In this document: one piece after another, positions 8,132-16,281 of the stretch
Layout: every line of letters starts with the position of its first letter
How positions within the stretch are numbered: position 1 is the first letter of the stretch
Made by a program: the position numbers and the translations under genes
Source of the DNA: Gammaproteobacteria bacterium
GTDB lineage: Bacteria; Pseudomonadota; Gammaproteobacteria; Steroidobacterales; Steroidobacteraceae
Length of the DNA: 64,000 nucleotides
Reading direction: 5' to 3'
Assembly (NCBI GenBank): GCA_947452065.1
Contig: CANGBB010000004.1
Location: 124,001 to 188,000, forward strand
Notes under the pieces: model-generated
What the model was told of the DNA's origin: nothing
The model's input: the letters and a program-made list of their open reading frames with translations, nothing else
The model's database searches: none

Positions 8132-9696
8132 GTCTCGCGCTTTATGTGCCGCGTGATTCCGCAGCGGTCGCGGTCGGCGCTGATGCCGTGGCACAGGCAC
8201 TGCTTCAGGAGGCAGTACGGCGTGGTGTCGATGTTCACCTGGTGCGCAATGGCTCACGCGGCCTGTACTGGCTCGAACCACTGGTGGAGGTGCAGACACC
8301 TCAGGGTCGCATCGGTTACGGACCGGTGAATCCGGCGGATGCGGCTTCGCTGTTGGATGCGTTCTTATCTGATGACAAGGAGGGGCGGCTCACCGCACAT
8401 CCTCTTTGCGTCGGAGTAGTCGATGATATTCCGTTCCTGAAACAGCAGCAGCGACTGACATTCGCACGTGTTGGCATCGTCGATCCATTGTCGCTCGATG
8501 ACTTCCTCGCGTACCGTGGGTATCAGGGTTTGCGGCATGCGCTGACACTGACATCCGAAGCCATTGTTGCCGAGGTGACGGAATCAGGTTTGCGTGGCCG
8601 CGGCGGCGCGGCCTTCCCCGCTGGTATCAAGTGGCGCACGGTACTGCAGGCGCCAGGCTCCGAAAAATACATCGTCTGCAACGCCGACGAGGGTGACTCC
8701 GGTTCGTTCTCTGATCGCATGTTGATGGAAGGCGATCCGTTTACGTTGCTGGAGGGTATGACCATTGCAGCTCTGGCAGTGGGCGCCAAGCAGGGCTATG
8801 TCTACGTGCGCTCCGAATATCCTGCTGCTGAAGCCACACTGCATCAGGCAATTGCCATCGCCCGTGCCGCCGGCTATCTCGGCGCGGACATTCTTGGTTC
8901 CGGTCGTGCCTTCGATATCGAGCTGCGGCGCGGCGCCGGAGCGTATATCTGCGGCGAGGAAACCGCGTTGCTGGAGAGCATTGAGGGTCGCCGCGGTCAG
9001 GTGCGCGCGCGACCACCGCTCCCGGCAGTGAGTGGGTTATTCGGTCAGCCCACCGTGGTCAATAACGTGATCACGTTAGCGACGGTGCCGATCGTGCTTG
9101 AGCGCGGTGCTCGCTATTACGCTGACTTCGGTCAGGGGCGCTCGCGTGGCACGCTGCCATTCCAACTCGGCGGCAATATCCGTTGCGGAGGACTCATCGA
9201 GTTGTCTTTTGGTCCAACGCTCCGCACCTTGCTGCATAACTTTGGTGGTGGCTCGGCCAGCGGGCGTGCGATTCGTGCCGTGCAGGTTGGCGGTCCGCTG
9301 GGCGCATGGATTCCTGAGTCGTTGTTCGACACGCATTTAGACTACGAGGCGTTTGCACAGATCGGCGCCATGCTTGGTCACGGCGGCGTGGTGGTGTTCG
9401 ATGACACCGTCGACATGGCGCAGCGTGCGCGTGAGGCAATGCGCTTCTGTGCTCAGGAGTCGTGTGGCAAGTGCACACCCTGTCGCATCGGGGCTGTGCG
9501 TGGCGTCGAGGTTCTCGATCGCATCAGCGGTGGAGAGCAGCGTGAGGCCAATCTGCAACTTCTACATGAGTTGTGCGAGACCATGACGCACGGTTCGCTG
9601 TGTGCGATGGGTGGTCTGACTCCGTCACCAGTGCTGAGCGCACTCAAACATTTTCCTGAGGACTTCGGTCTGCCCGCATCGCGCGGCGCAGCCTGA
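8128..9696 (+). CDS. fdsB: NAD-dependent formate dehydrogenase beta subunit (NuoF-like diaphorase)
   Basis: 522 aa. ATG 8128 overlaps the fdsG stop, so the longer frame from 8017 is not needed. The order is a short N-terminal thioredoxin-like segment, then the FMN/NADH domain with GLRGRGGAAFP (from 154) and YICGEE (273-278). The [4Fe-4S] domain has cysteines 446, 449, 452 and 492 in CGKCTPC and SLCAMGG. It reduces NAD+ to NADH with electrons from formate. Coupled to fdsA after a 10-base gap containing GAGGAG. Confidence 0.95.
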   Translation: MSLALYVPRDSAAVAVGADAVAQALLQEAVRRGVDVHLVRNGSRGLYWLEPLVEVQTPQGRIGYGPVNPADAASLLDAFLSDDKEGRLTAHPLCVGVVDDIPFLKQQQRLTFARVGIVDPLSLDDFLAYRGYQGLRHALTLTSEAIVAEVTESGLRGRGGAAFPAGIKWRTVLQAPGSEKYIVCNADEGDSGSFSDRMLMEGDPFTLLEGMTIAALAVGAKQGYVYVRSEYPAAEATLHQAIAIARAAGYLGADILGSGRAFDIELRRGAGAYICGEETALLESIEGRRGQVRARPPLPAVSGLFGQPTVVNNVITLATVPIVLERGARYYADFGQGRSRGTLPFQLGGNIRCGGLIELSFGPTLRTLLHNFGGGSASGRAIRAVQVGGPLGAWIPESLFDTHLDYEAFAQIGAMLGHGGVVVFDDTVDMAQRAREAMRFCAQESCGKCTPCRIGAVRGVEVLDRISGGEQREANLQLLHELCETMTHGSLCAMGGLTPSPVLSALKHFPEDFGLPASRGAA

Positions 9697-9706
9697 GGAG
9701 AAGGCC

Positions 9707-12562
9707 ATGCTCTCGCCCTCTGACAGTGATCTGGGCACACCCCACCGTAGCGGTGAGAACACGGTCACGCTGGAGATCGACGGGCGTGCCGTCACGGTAC
9801 CGGTCGGCACTTCAGTGATGCGTGCGGCTGCCGTATCGGGTGTGTCGGTGCCCAAGCTCTGTGCGACCGACAGCATCGAGCCATTCGGCTCCTGCCGCCT
9901 GTGCCTGGTCGAGATCGAAGGCCGCAAGGGTTATCCCGCGTCCTGCACCACGCTTGTCGAGCCCGGTATGAGGGTGAGCACGCAGTCGGAGCAGCTGGCG
10001 AAACTGCGGCGCGGTGTAATGGAACTTTACATCTCTGATCATCCGCTCGACTGTCTGACTTGCCCGGCGAACGGTAACTGTGAACTGCAAACCATGGCCG
10101 GTGCCGTGGGCCTGCGCGAAGTGCGCTATGGGTACGCCGGCGAGAATCACATCCACGACACGCATCGGGACGAGTCCAACCCGTACTTCACCTACGATCC
10201 ATCAAAGTGCATCGTCTGCAGTCGCTGCGTCCGCGCCTGCGAAGAGGTGCAGGGCACTTTTGCGCTGACCATCACCGGTCGCGGATTCGGTTCGCGCGTC
10301 ACAGCCGGACAGAACGAAACCTTCCTCGAATCCGAGTGCGTGTCCTGCGGTGCCTGCGTGCAGGCCTGTCCGACGGCCACGCTGACGGAAAAGTCGGTCA
10401 TCGAGATGGGGCAGCCGACCCATAGCGTTGTCACCACCTGCGCCTACTGTGGTGTGGGCTGCGCGTTCCGTGCCGAGATGCAGGGCAGTCGTGTGGTGCG
10501 CATGCTGCCGTACAAGGATGGCAAGGCCAACCACGGACATTCGTGTGTGAAGGGTCGTTTTGCCTGGGGCTATGCCACGCATCCGGATCGCGTCACTCGC
10601 CCCATGATCCGCGCGAAAATCACCGATCCCTGGCGAGAGGTGTCATGGGAAGAGGCTGTCGGCCATGCAGCGGCCGAGTTCCGCCGCATTCAGACCAAGT
10701 ACGGCCGCGATTCGATCGGCGGTATCACCTCATCACGTTGCACCAACGAAGAGACCTATCTGGTGCAGAAAATGGTGCGTGCGGCCTTTGGCAACAACAA
10801 CACCGACACCTGCGCACGCGTCTGCCATTCACCGACGGGTTACGGTCTGGGTCAGACCTTGGGCACTTCGGCCGGAACGCAGGAGTTCGATTCGGTTGAT
10901 CATGCCGATGTCATCATGGTCATCGGTGCCAATCCCACCGATGCGCATCCGGTATTCGCCTCGCATCTGAAGAAGCGTCTGAGGGCGGGTGCCAAGCTGA
11001 TCGTTGTCGATCCACGCCGCATCGATCTAGTCGAAGGTCCGCATGTGAAGGCGGATTACCATCTGCAGTTGCGGCCGGGCACCAATGTCGCGCTCATCAA
11101 TGCGCTGGCACATGTGGTCGTGTCGGAAGGGCTGCTCAATGAGGCGTTTGTTGCCGCACGCTGCGACGCGCGTGAGTTCGCCAAATGGAAGAAGTTCATC
11201 ATTGAGCCGCACAATTCGCCCGAGGCCTTGGCCGAGGTCACCGGCGTGCCTGCTGAGCAACTGCGAGGCGCGGCGCGTTTGTATGCCACGGGCGGCAATG
11301 CAGCCATCTACTACGGGCTGGGTGTCACCGAGCATAGTCAGGGCTCAACGATGGTCATCGGCATCGCCAATCTCGCGATGGTCACCGGCAACATCGGTCG
11401 CGAAGGAGTGGGTGTAAATCCACTGCGCGGTCAGAACAACGTGCAGGGCTCATGCGACATGGGCAGTTTCCCGCACGAGTTCCCCGGCTACCGGCATGTG
11501 TCAGACGATGCTGTACGCGCCAGTTTCGAGGCGGCGTGGCATGTTTCGCTGCAGGCCGAGCCCGGCCTGCGCATTCCGAACATGTTCGATGCGGCCCTGG
11601 ATGGGAGCTTTCGCGGCCTGTATGTGCAGGGTGAGGATTTGGTGCAATCCGATCCAAACATCCAACAGGTCGCCGCGGCACTGCAGTCACTGGAGTGTCT
11701 GGTGGTGCAGGACTTGTTCCTGAATGAGACCGCCCGATACGCGCATGTGTTTCTGCCCGGCTCTTCCTTCCTTGAGAAGGATGGCACCTTCACTAACGCT
11801 GAGCGACGCATCTCGCGCGTGCGTCGTGCCATGGCGCCTCTGGGTGGCAAGGCCGATTGGGAAGTGACGGTGGCGCTGTCGAATGCGCTGGGTTATCCCA
11901 TGCATTACGATCATCCCTCGCAGATCATGGACGAGATTGCGCGGCTGACTCCGACATTCTCAGGCGTGAGCTATGAAAAGCTCGACCAGCTGGGCAGCCT
12001 GCAGTGGCCCTGCAATGCTGAGCATCCGGAAGGCACGCCGGTCATGCACGTCGGAAAATTTGTGCGCGGGCAGGGCCGATTCATGCTGACCGAATATGTG
12101 CCCACGGATGAGCGCGCCAGCGCGCGCTATCCGCTGCTGATGACCACGGGACGAATTCTCTCGCAGTACAACGTCGGTGCGCAGACGCGCCGCACAGCCA
12201 ATGTCGCTTGGCACAGTGAGGATCGCATCGAGATTCATCCGCACGACGCCGAAGAGCGTGGTATCCGCGAGGGTGACTGGGTGGGCGTGGCCAGTCGCGC
12301 CGGCGAAACGGTGCTGCGCGCTGAGGTGACTGAGCGTGTGCAGCCGGGCGTGGTCTACACCACGTTCCATTTCCCCGAGTCGGGTGCCAATGTCGTCACC
12401 ACAGAGAACTCCGACTGGGCCACCAACTGTCCTGAATATAAAGTCACAGCCGTGCAGCTGATGCGGGTTTCGCAGCCCTCGACCTGGCAGCGCGATCATC
12501 GGCGCTTCGCCGAGGAGCAGGCGGCATTGTGGCGTGCACGTCAACCGGTGGGGCAACCGTGA
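9707..12562 (+). CDS. fdsA: NAD-dependent formate dehydrogenase alpha subunit, Mo/MGD catalytic
   Basis: 951 aa, normal for FdsA. The N-terminal NuoG-like part has a [2Fe-2S] ligand set at Cys52, 63, 66 and 80, then the DHPLDCLTCPANGNC block and two ferredoxin motifs (CIVCSRCVRAC and CVSCGACVQAC). The MGD domain begins with CAYCGVGC and HSCVKGRF. The molybdenum ligand is Cys373 in ARVCHSPT with His374 next to it, so this is a cysteine enzyme, not a selenocysteine one. It oxidises formate to CO2 in the cytoplasm. The downstream fdhD start overlaps its stop (GTGA). Confidence 0.96.
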   Translation: MLSPSDSDLGTPHRSGENTVTLEIDGRAVTVPVGTSVMRAAAVSGVSVPKLCATDSIEPFGSCRLCLVEIEGRKGYPASCTTLVEPGMRVSTQSEQLAKLRRGVMELYISDHPLDCLTCPANGNCELQTMAGAVGLREVRYGYAGENHIHDTHRDESNPYFTYDPSKCIVCSRCVRACEEVQGTFALTITGRGFGSRVTAGQNETFLESECVSCGACVQACPTATLTEKSVIEMGQPTHSVVTTCAYCGVGCAFRAEMQGSRVVRMLPYKDGKANHGHSCVKGRFAWGYATHPDRVTRPMIRAKITDPWREVSWEEAVGHAAAEFRRIQTKYGRDSIGGITSSRCTNEETYLVQKMVRAAFGNNNTDTCARVCHSPTGYGLGQTLGTSAGTQEFDSVDHADVIMVIGANPTDAHPVFASHLKKRLRAGAKLIVVDPRRIDLVEGPHVKADYHLQLRPGTNVALINALAHVVVSEGLLNEAFVAARCDAREFAKWKKFIIEPHNSPEALAEVTGVPAEQLRGAARLYATGGNAAIYYGLGVTEHSQGSTMVIGIANLAMVTGNIGREGVGVNPLRGQNNVQGSCDMGSFPHEFPGYRHVSDDAVRASFEAAWHVSLQAEPGLRIPNMFDAALDGSFRGLYVQGEDLVQSDPNIQQVAAALQSLECLVVQDLFLNETARYAHVFLPGSSFLEKDGTFTNAERRISRVRRAMAPLGGKADWEVTVALSNALGYPMHYDHPSQIMDEIARLTPTFSGVSYEKLDQLGSLQWPCNAEHPEGTPVMHVGKFVRGQGRFMLTEYVPTDERASARYPLLMTTGRILSQYNVGAQTRRTANVAWHSEDRIEIHPHDAEERGIREGDWVGVASRAGETVLRAEVTERVQPGVVYTTFHFPESGANVVTTENSDWATNCPEYKVTAVQLMRVSQPSTWQRDHRRFAEEQAALWRARQPVGQP

Positions 12563-13389
12563 ATCTCCCGCGGTCATTCCCGGTGACTATGGATCAGCCA
12601 CCGACACAGATGTCGGTGTCTGCGCAGCGTTGGGAGGAGGGGCTGCTTAGCCAATCGAACGAAAACGTCGCGACCGAAACCGCACTGGCTCTGCATTACA
12701 ACCATCGGCCGCATATGGTTGTGATGCTGACGCCACAGGACATCGAGGAATTCGTACTCGGCTTTTCGCTCAGTGAAGGCATCCTGCATTCATCCGATGA
12801 GTTGCAGGGTGTACGAATGCGGACGCTGGCTGACGGGTTGGAGTGTGATGCGGCCATTGCTCTGGAGCGCTATGCGGAGCTCGATGCGCATCAGCGTCGT
12901 CTCGCGTCACGCAGCGGCTGTGGGGTGTGTGGTGCTGAAACGCTGGGCCAGGCTGTGCGTTCTCTGCCGCCGGTGCCGGATACGGTGCGTATGACGCATG
13001 CGGCATTACAGGCCGCAATGGGTGAGCTCGCACAGCGTCAGCCGCTGAACGCGGCAACGGGTGCCGTGCATGCTGCAGCCTGGGTCGATACCGACGGCAA
13101 TATCTGCTTGGTACGCGAAGACGTGGGGCGTCATAACGCACTCGATAAGCTGATTGGAGCGCTCAGCCGCGCAGGTCTGCACACCGACCGTGGCGCATTG
13201 CTGCTGACCAGTCGTGCCAGTCATGAAATGGTGCAGAAGGCGGCCGCACTCGGTATGCAGATCGTCTGTGCGATTTCAGCGCCCACGTCTCTTGCCATTC
13301 GTCAGGCACAGCAGACCCGCGTCACGCTGGTCGGGTTCGCGCGAGGTGCGCGGCATACGATCTATACACATCCGCACCGACTGACATGA
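12559..13389 (+). CDS. fdhD: Formate dehydrogenase sulfurtransferase FdhD (FdsC)
   Basis: 276 aa if translation begins at GTG 12559, which overlaps the fdsA stop; ATG 12589 is an alternative. FdhD transfers sulfur from a cysteine desulfurase to the Mo cofactor before insertion into FdsA. The sulfur-carrying CxxC is present in SGCGVCGAE. The cofactor-binding region GAVHAAAWVD, EDVGRHNALDK and LTSRASHEMVQKAA is intact. The position between fdsA and fdsD matches the known fdsGBACD order of soluble formate dehydrogenases. Confidence 0.93.
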   Translation: MNLPRSFPVTMDQPPTQMSVSAQRWEEGLLSQSNENVATETALALHYNHRPHMVVMLTPQDIEEFVLGFSLSEGILHSSDELQGVRMRTLADGLECDAAIALERYAELDAHQRRLASRSGCGVCGAETLGQAVRSLPPVPDTVRMTHAALQAAMGELAQRQPLNAATGAVHAAAWVDTDGNICLVREDVGRHNALDKLIGALSRAGLHTDRGALLLTSRASHEMVQKAAALGMQIVCAISAPTSLAIRQAQQTRVTLVGFARGARHTIYTHPHRLT

Positions 13390-13592
13390 ACACCGAGCGA
13401 CTCGTGACCATGGCCAACCAGATTGAGGCGTTCTTCCGCGCCGAGCCCGATCGCGCTGTGGCCATCGATGGCATCGCCACTCATATCCGGCGCTTCTGGG
13501 CACCACGTATGCGAGAGGCCATCGTGGCGCACGTGGCTGCCGGCGGCGCTGGGCTTGGTGAACTGGCGAAGGCGGCGGTGCTCAGGCTCTGA
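13386..13592 (+). CDS. fdsD: Formate dehydrogenase delta subunit
   Basis: 68 aa. The ATG overlaps the fdhD stop as ATGA. The pattern MANQIEAFF near the start, then HIRRFWAPRMR and AIVAHV, is typical of FdsD, a small accessory subunit found at the end of fds operons. No cofactor motif is present. Its exact role is unsettled; assembly or stability of the complex is usually suggested. A SOS-like box begins 43 bases after the stop. Confidence 0.9.
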   Translation: MNTERLVTMANQIEAFFRAEPDRAVAIDGIATHIRRFWAPRMREAIVAHVAAGGAGLGELAKAAVLRL

Positions 13593-13613
13593 CGCGGGAC
13601 TGGCAAGTGGCGA

Positions 13614-13650
13614 TGGACTTCGCCCTAGCCGATGCTGTATAAATATACAG
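13614..13650 (+). promoter_or_regulatory. LexA-type SOS box overlapping a plus-strand sigma70-like promoter
   Basis: CTGTATAAATATACAG at 13635-13650 fits the gammaproteobacterial LexA consensus CTGT-N8-ACAG and is a 7+7 inverted repeat around AA. It is a conspicuous AT-rich island in GC-rich DNA. A possible -35 (TGGACT, 13614-13619) lies 18 bases before a -10 (TATAAA, 13638-13643) that falls within the box, so LexA would block it. A plus-strand transcript would cross msrC in antisense and then reach the nuclease gene and dinB. Dyad symmetry allows a leftward promoter too, but no minus-strand gene lies to the left. Confidence 0.7.
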
Positions 13651-13726
13651 GTCCGGTCTGAAAGTGCCGGCGAGTTTCGTGGAGCGGTGTGTGCGGCGAC
13701 GGCGGTCGGGCGGTGGGCGGTTAGCC

Positions 13727-14212
13727 CTAGTCCAGCAACCTCACCCAGCTTTCGATCAGAGCTTGGTCCTCAGCGCTGAAGCGCTGCAGGTCCGGGCTGT
13801 CCAGATCGAACACACCCACCAGGGCGCCGTCGCGCCACACCGGCACCACCAACTCCGAACGCGAGGCCGTGTCGCAGGCGATGTGTCCAGGAAAAGCATG
13901 AACATCAGGCACCCGAATGGTCGCGCGCTGCGCCACGGCGCTGCCGCACACGCCGCGGCCCACCGGAATCCGTACGCACGCCGGTTTGCCCTGAAAGGGG
14001 CCGAGCACCAGCGTGTCGCCCTGCAGGAAATAAAATCCGGCCCAATTCAGGCGCGGCAGTTCATGGAACACAAAGGCCGCGAAGTTCGCGCTGTTTGCGA
14101 TCCAGTCCGATTCGCCTTCCAGCAGCGCGCGCAGTCGCGCAAGGGCGGTCGCGCCGTTTGGGCCTTCCGTGGCATGTGGGTCCGTGACGTGTGGCGTTGG
14201 CTCGCTCATCAT
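13727..14212 (-). CDS. msrC: Free methionine-(R)-sulfoxide reductase, GAF domain
   Basis: 161 aa from the first of two ATGs at 14212/14209. A single GAF domain; these enzymes reduce free Met-R-sulfoxide in the cytoplasm. Three cysteines sit where the family needs them, in KPACVRIP, RGVCGSAV and HIACDTAS, followed by SELVVPVW and GVFDLDSPD. The long upstream frame to 14512 overlaps the nuclease gene and is rejected. It stands alone on the minus strand between a SOS-like promoter and dinB, so an SOS transcript would be antisense to all of it. Confidence 0.92.
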   Translation of the reverse strand: MMSEPTPHVTDPHATEGPNGATALARLRALLEGESDWIANSANFAAFVFHELPRLNWAGFYFLQGDTLVLGPFQGKPACVRIPVGRGVCGSAVAQRATIRVPDVHAFPGHIACDTASRSELVVPVWRDGALVGVFDLDSPDLQRFSAEDQALIESWVRLLD

Positions 14213-14242
14213 TGTCCTATTGTAATGGCAACGGAGTTGCGC

Positions 14243-15145
14243 ATGCTGCGCCTGATCTGGATCCTGCCGATGATTCTCGCCGTGCAACCCGCACACGCCT
14301 GGGGTGATGATGGCCATCGCCTGATCGCTCGTGCGGCGTCGCAACTGGTCAGTGCCGACGTGCTGCGCAAGGCGCAGGCCATACTCGACACGGATACCAG
14401 CGGTCTGGTCCGAGACACCAGCTTGGCTGAGCAGGCCACGTGGGCTGACAAATACCGCGACTCGGACCGCAACGGCAACAAGCAGCGCTACAACGCCACC
14501 AGCGCATGGCATTTCATTGACATCGAGATCGGTGCGCCCGACATCGACGCCGCCTGCTTTGGGTTTCCATCGCTCCCGCGCGGAACGCCAGCATCGCAGG
14601 GCGTGGCCAAGGATTGCGTCACCAACAAAATCGCCCAGTTCACTGACGAGCTGCGCTCAACCGCCACCAGTGATGCCGAGCGATTGCGCGCGCTGCAGTT
14701 TCTGCTGCACTTGGTGGGCGACCTGCATCAGCCTTTGCATGCGGGCGAAGATCATGATCGCGGCGGCAACGACAAGTGGATCGTCAGTCCTGCGCCGCGT
14801 CGATCTGATCTGCACTATTACTGGGACACGTGGTTCCTGCGCCAGCTTGCCCCCGATGTCGATACCAGTCTGGTGCAGGTCCTAGCGCTGGCCACCGGGC
14901 CGCAGCGCCGCGAATGGGAACGCGGCACACCACGCGACTGGACCGAGGAGAGTTTTCGCATCAGCCGTGACACCGTGTATGCGCTGCTCCCGCAACCCGG
15001 TGCTGACGGCAACTACCGTCTGGATGATGACTACGTCACGCGCGCAAACAGCGCGGTGCGCACACAGCTTGCGCGTGCCGCGGTGCGTCTGGCCATGATT
15101 CTGCAGCAGTCACTGGGCGAATCCAAAGTCACCCCGCGCCGATGA
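14243..15145 (+). CDS. Secreted S1/P1-family nuclease
   Basis: 300 aa. ATG 14243 has GGAG seven bases upstream and opens a signal peptide cut after AHA19. Mature Trp1 then follows, as required because the N-terminal Trp is a zinc ligand in P1 nuclease. Other ligands are present in WGDDGHRLIA, AWHFIDIE and the block HLVGDLHQPLHAGEDHDRGGND. It should cleave single-stranded DNA or RNA, and possibly 3'-nucleotides, in the periplasm or outside the cell. Coupled to dinB by a 4-base overlap (ATGA). Confidence 0.92.
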   Translation: MLRLIWILPMILAVQPAHAWGDDGHRLIARAASQLVSADVLRKAQAILDTDTSGLVRDTSLAEQATWADKYRDSDRNGNKQRYNATSAWHFIDIEIGAPDIDAACFGFPSLPRGTPASQGVAKDCVTNKIAQFTDELRSTATSDAERLRALQFLLHLVGDLHQPLHAGEDHDRGGNDKWIVSPAPRRSDLHYYWDTWFLRQLAPDVDTSLVQVLALATGPQRREWERGTPRDWTEESFRISRDTVYALLPQPGADGNYRLDDDYVTRANSAVRTQLARAAVRLAMILQQSLGESKVTPRR

Positions 15146-16269
15146 ATGCATCACTCGACGCCGCGAGATTGCGTCGAGTGGCGCACATCGATATGGATGC
15201 GTTCTACGCTTCCGTCGAACTGCTGCGATATCCGCAATTGCGTGGCACTGCCGTGGTTATCGGCGGCGGGCGTCGTCGCGCTGAAGGTGCTGAAGCGCGT
15301 GGCGAGTTTCGCCGCCTGCGCGATTATGCCGGGCGCGGTGTAGTTACCACGGCCACGTATGAGGCGCGCGCCTTTGGTGTGCACTCGGGCATGGGCCTGA
15401 TGAAGGCTGCAAAACTCTGTCCGGATGCCATCCTCCTGCCGATGGATTTCGAGCAGTACCATCATTTCTCGCGCCGCTTTAAAGAGGTGGTGCTACGGCA
15501 CGCGCCGCGCATGCAGGACCGTGGCATCGACGAGGTCTATGCCGAGCTCACCGACGCGCCTGACGGCTTGTTGGCATCCGGGCGTGTGGTGGCCGAGCGC
15601 ATTCAGCGCGAGGTTGAAGCTGAGACCGGTCTGACCTGCTCTATTGGCGTGGCGCCGAATAAGCTCTTGGCGAAGCTGGCCAGCGAAATGAACAAGCCGC
15701 GCGGCATCACGATCCTCGAGCATGCAGACCTCGCCGAAAAGGTCTGGCCGTTGGCCTGTCGCAAGCTCAACGGCATCGGACCCAAGGCCAGCGAACGACT
15801 CGCAGCACTCGCTCTGCACACGCTCGGCGACATCGCGCGCTGCGATCTATCATGGCTGCGCGAGCGCTTTGGCGACTCCTTTGGAGCCTGGCTACATGAA
15901 TCCGCGCAGGGCCGGGATGATCGGCCGGTAGTCACGTATCACGAGCCGGTCTCAATGAGTCGCGAGACTACCTTTGAGCGAGATCTGCATGCCGTGCATG
16001 ATCGTGCACAACTCAGCACTCTTTTCACATCACTCTGCGCACGCGTGGCTGGCGATCTTCAACAGGATGGCTATTTGGCTCGAACGGTAGCCATCAAGCT
16101 GCGCTACGACAATTTCCGTACCATCACACGAGCGCTCACGTTGCCTACGCCGGTGGCCGATGCCACGGCGATACGTCAGGCAGCGGGTCAATGTCTGAAG
16201 CGCGCACCGCTGGATCGTCGGCTGCGTCTGCTGGGTGTGCGTGCTGCAGGGTTATGCAGAACTGCCTAA
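15142..16269 (+). CDS. dinB: DNA polymerase IV (Y-family translesion polymerase)
   Basis: 375 aa. The catalytic block HIDMDAFYASVE starts at residue 15 with Asp17. The second carboxylate pair is in RGIDEVYAEL. Helix-hairpin-helix segment LNGIGPKASERLAALAL and a little-finger domain follow. After VVIGGG there is an extra, basic segment of about 20 residues (GAEARGEFRRLRDYAGRG) before VVTTATYEA. I recall similar segments in some beta- and gammaproteobacterial DinB proteins. It bypasses lesions during SOS. The coupling to a nuclease gene is unusual, and no SOS box lies directly before it. Confidence 0.95.
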   Translation: MNASLDAARLRRVAHIDMDAFYASVELLRYPQLRGTAVVIGGGRRRAEGAEARGEFRRLRDYAGRGVVTTATYEARAFGVHSGMGLMKAAKLCPDAILLPMDFEQYHHFSRRFKEVVLRHAPRMQDRGIDEVYAELTDAPDGLLASGRVVAERIQREVEAETGLTCSIGVAPNKLLAKLASEMNKPRGITILEHADLAEKVWPLACRKLNGIGPKASERLAALALHTLGDIARCDLSWLRERFGDSFGAWLHESAQGRDDRPVVTYHEPVSMSRETTFERDLHAVHDRAQLSTLFTSLCARVAGDLQQDGYLARTVAIKLRYDNFRTITRALTLPTPVADATAIRQAAGQCLKRAPLDRRLRLLGVRAAGLCRTA

Positions 16270-16281
16270 CTGTCAGCGGAA

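Noticed and set aside
10811-10828. A selenocysteine site in FdsA
   Set aside because: The metal-ligand codon is TGC and no in-frame TGA occurs in the gene.
13664-14242. A long plus-strand frame joined in phase to the nuclease gene
   Set aside because: It is exactly antisense to msrC, has no signal peptide, is Arg/His-rich like a shadow frame, and the nuclease has its own start with ribosome site and signal peptide.
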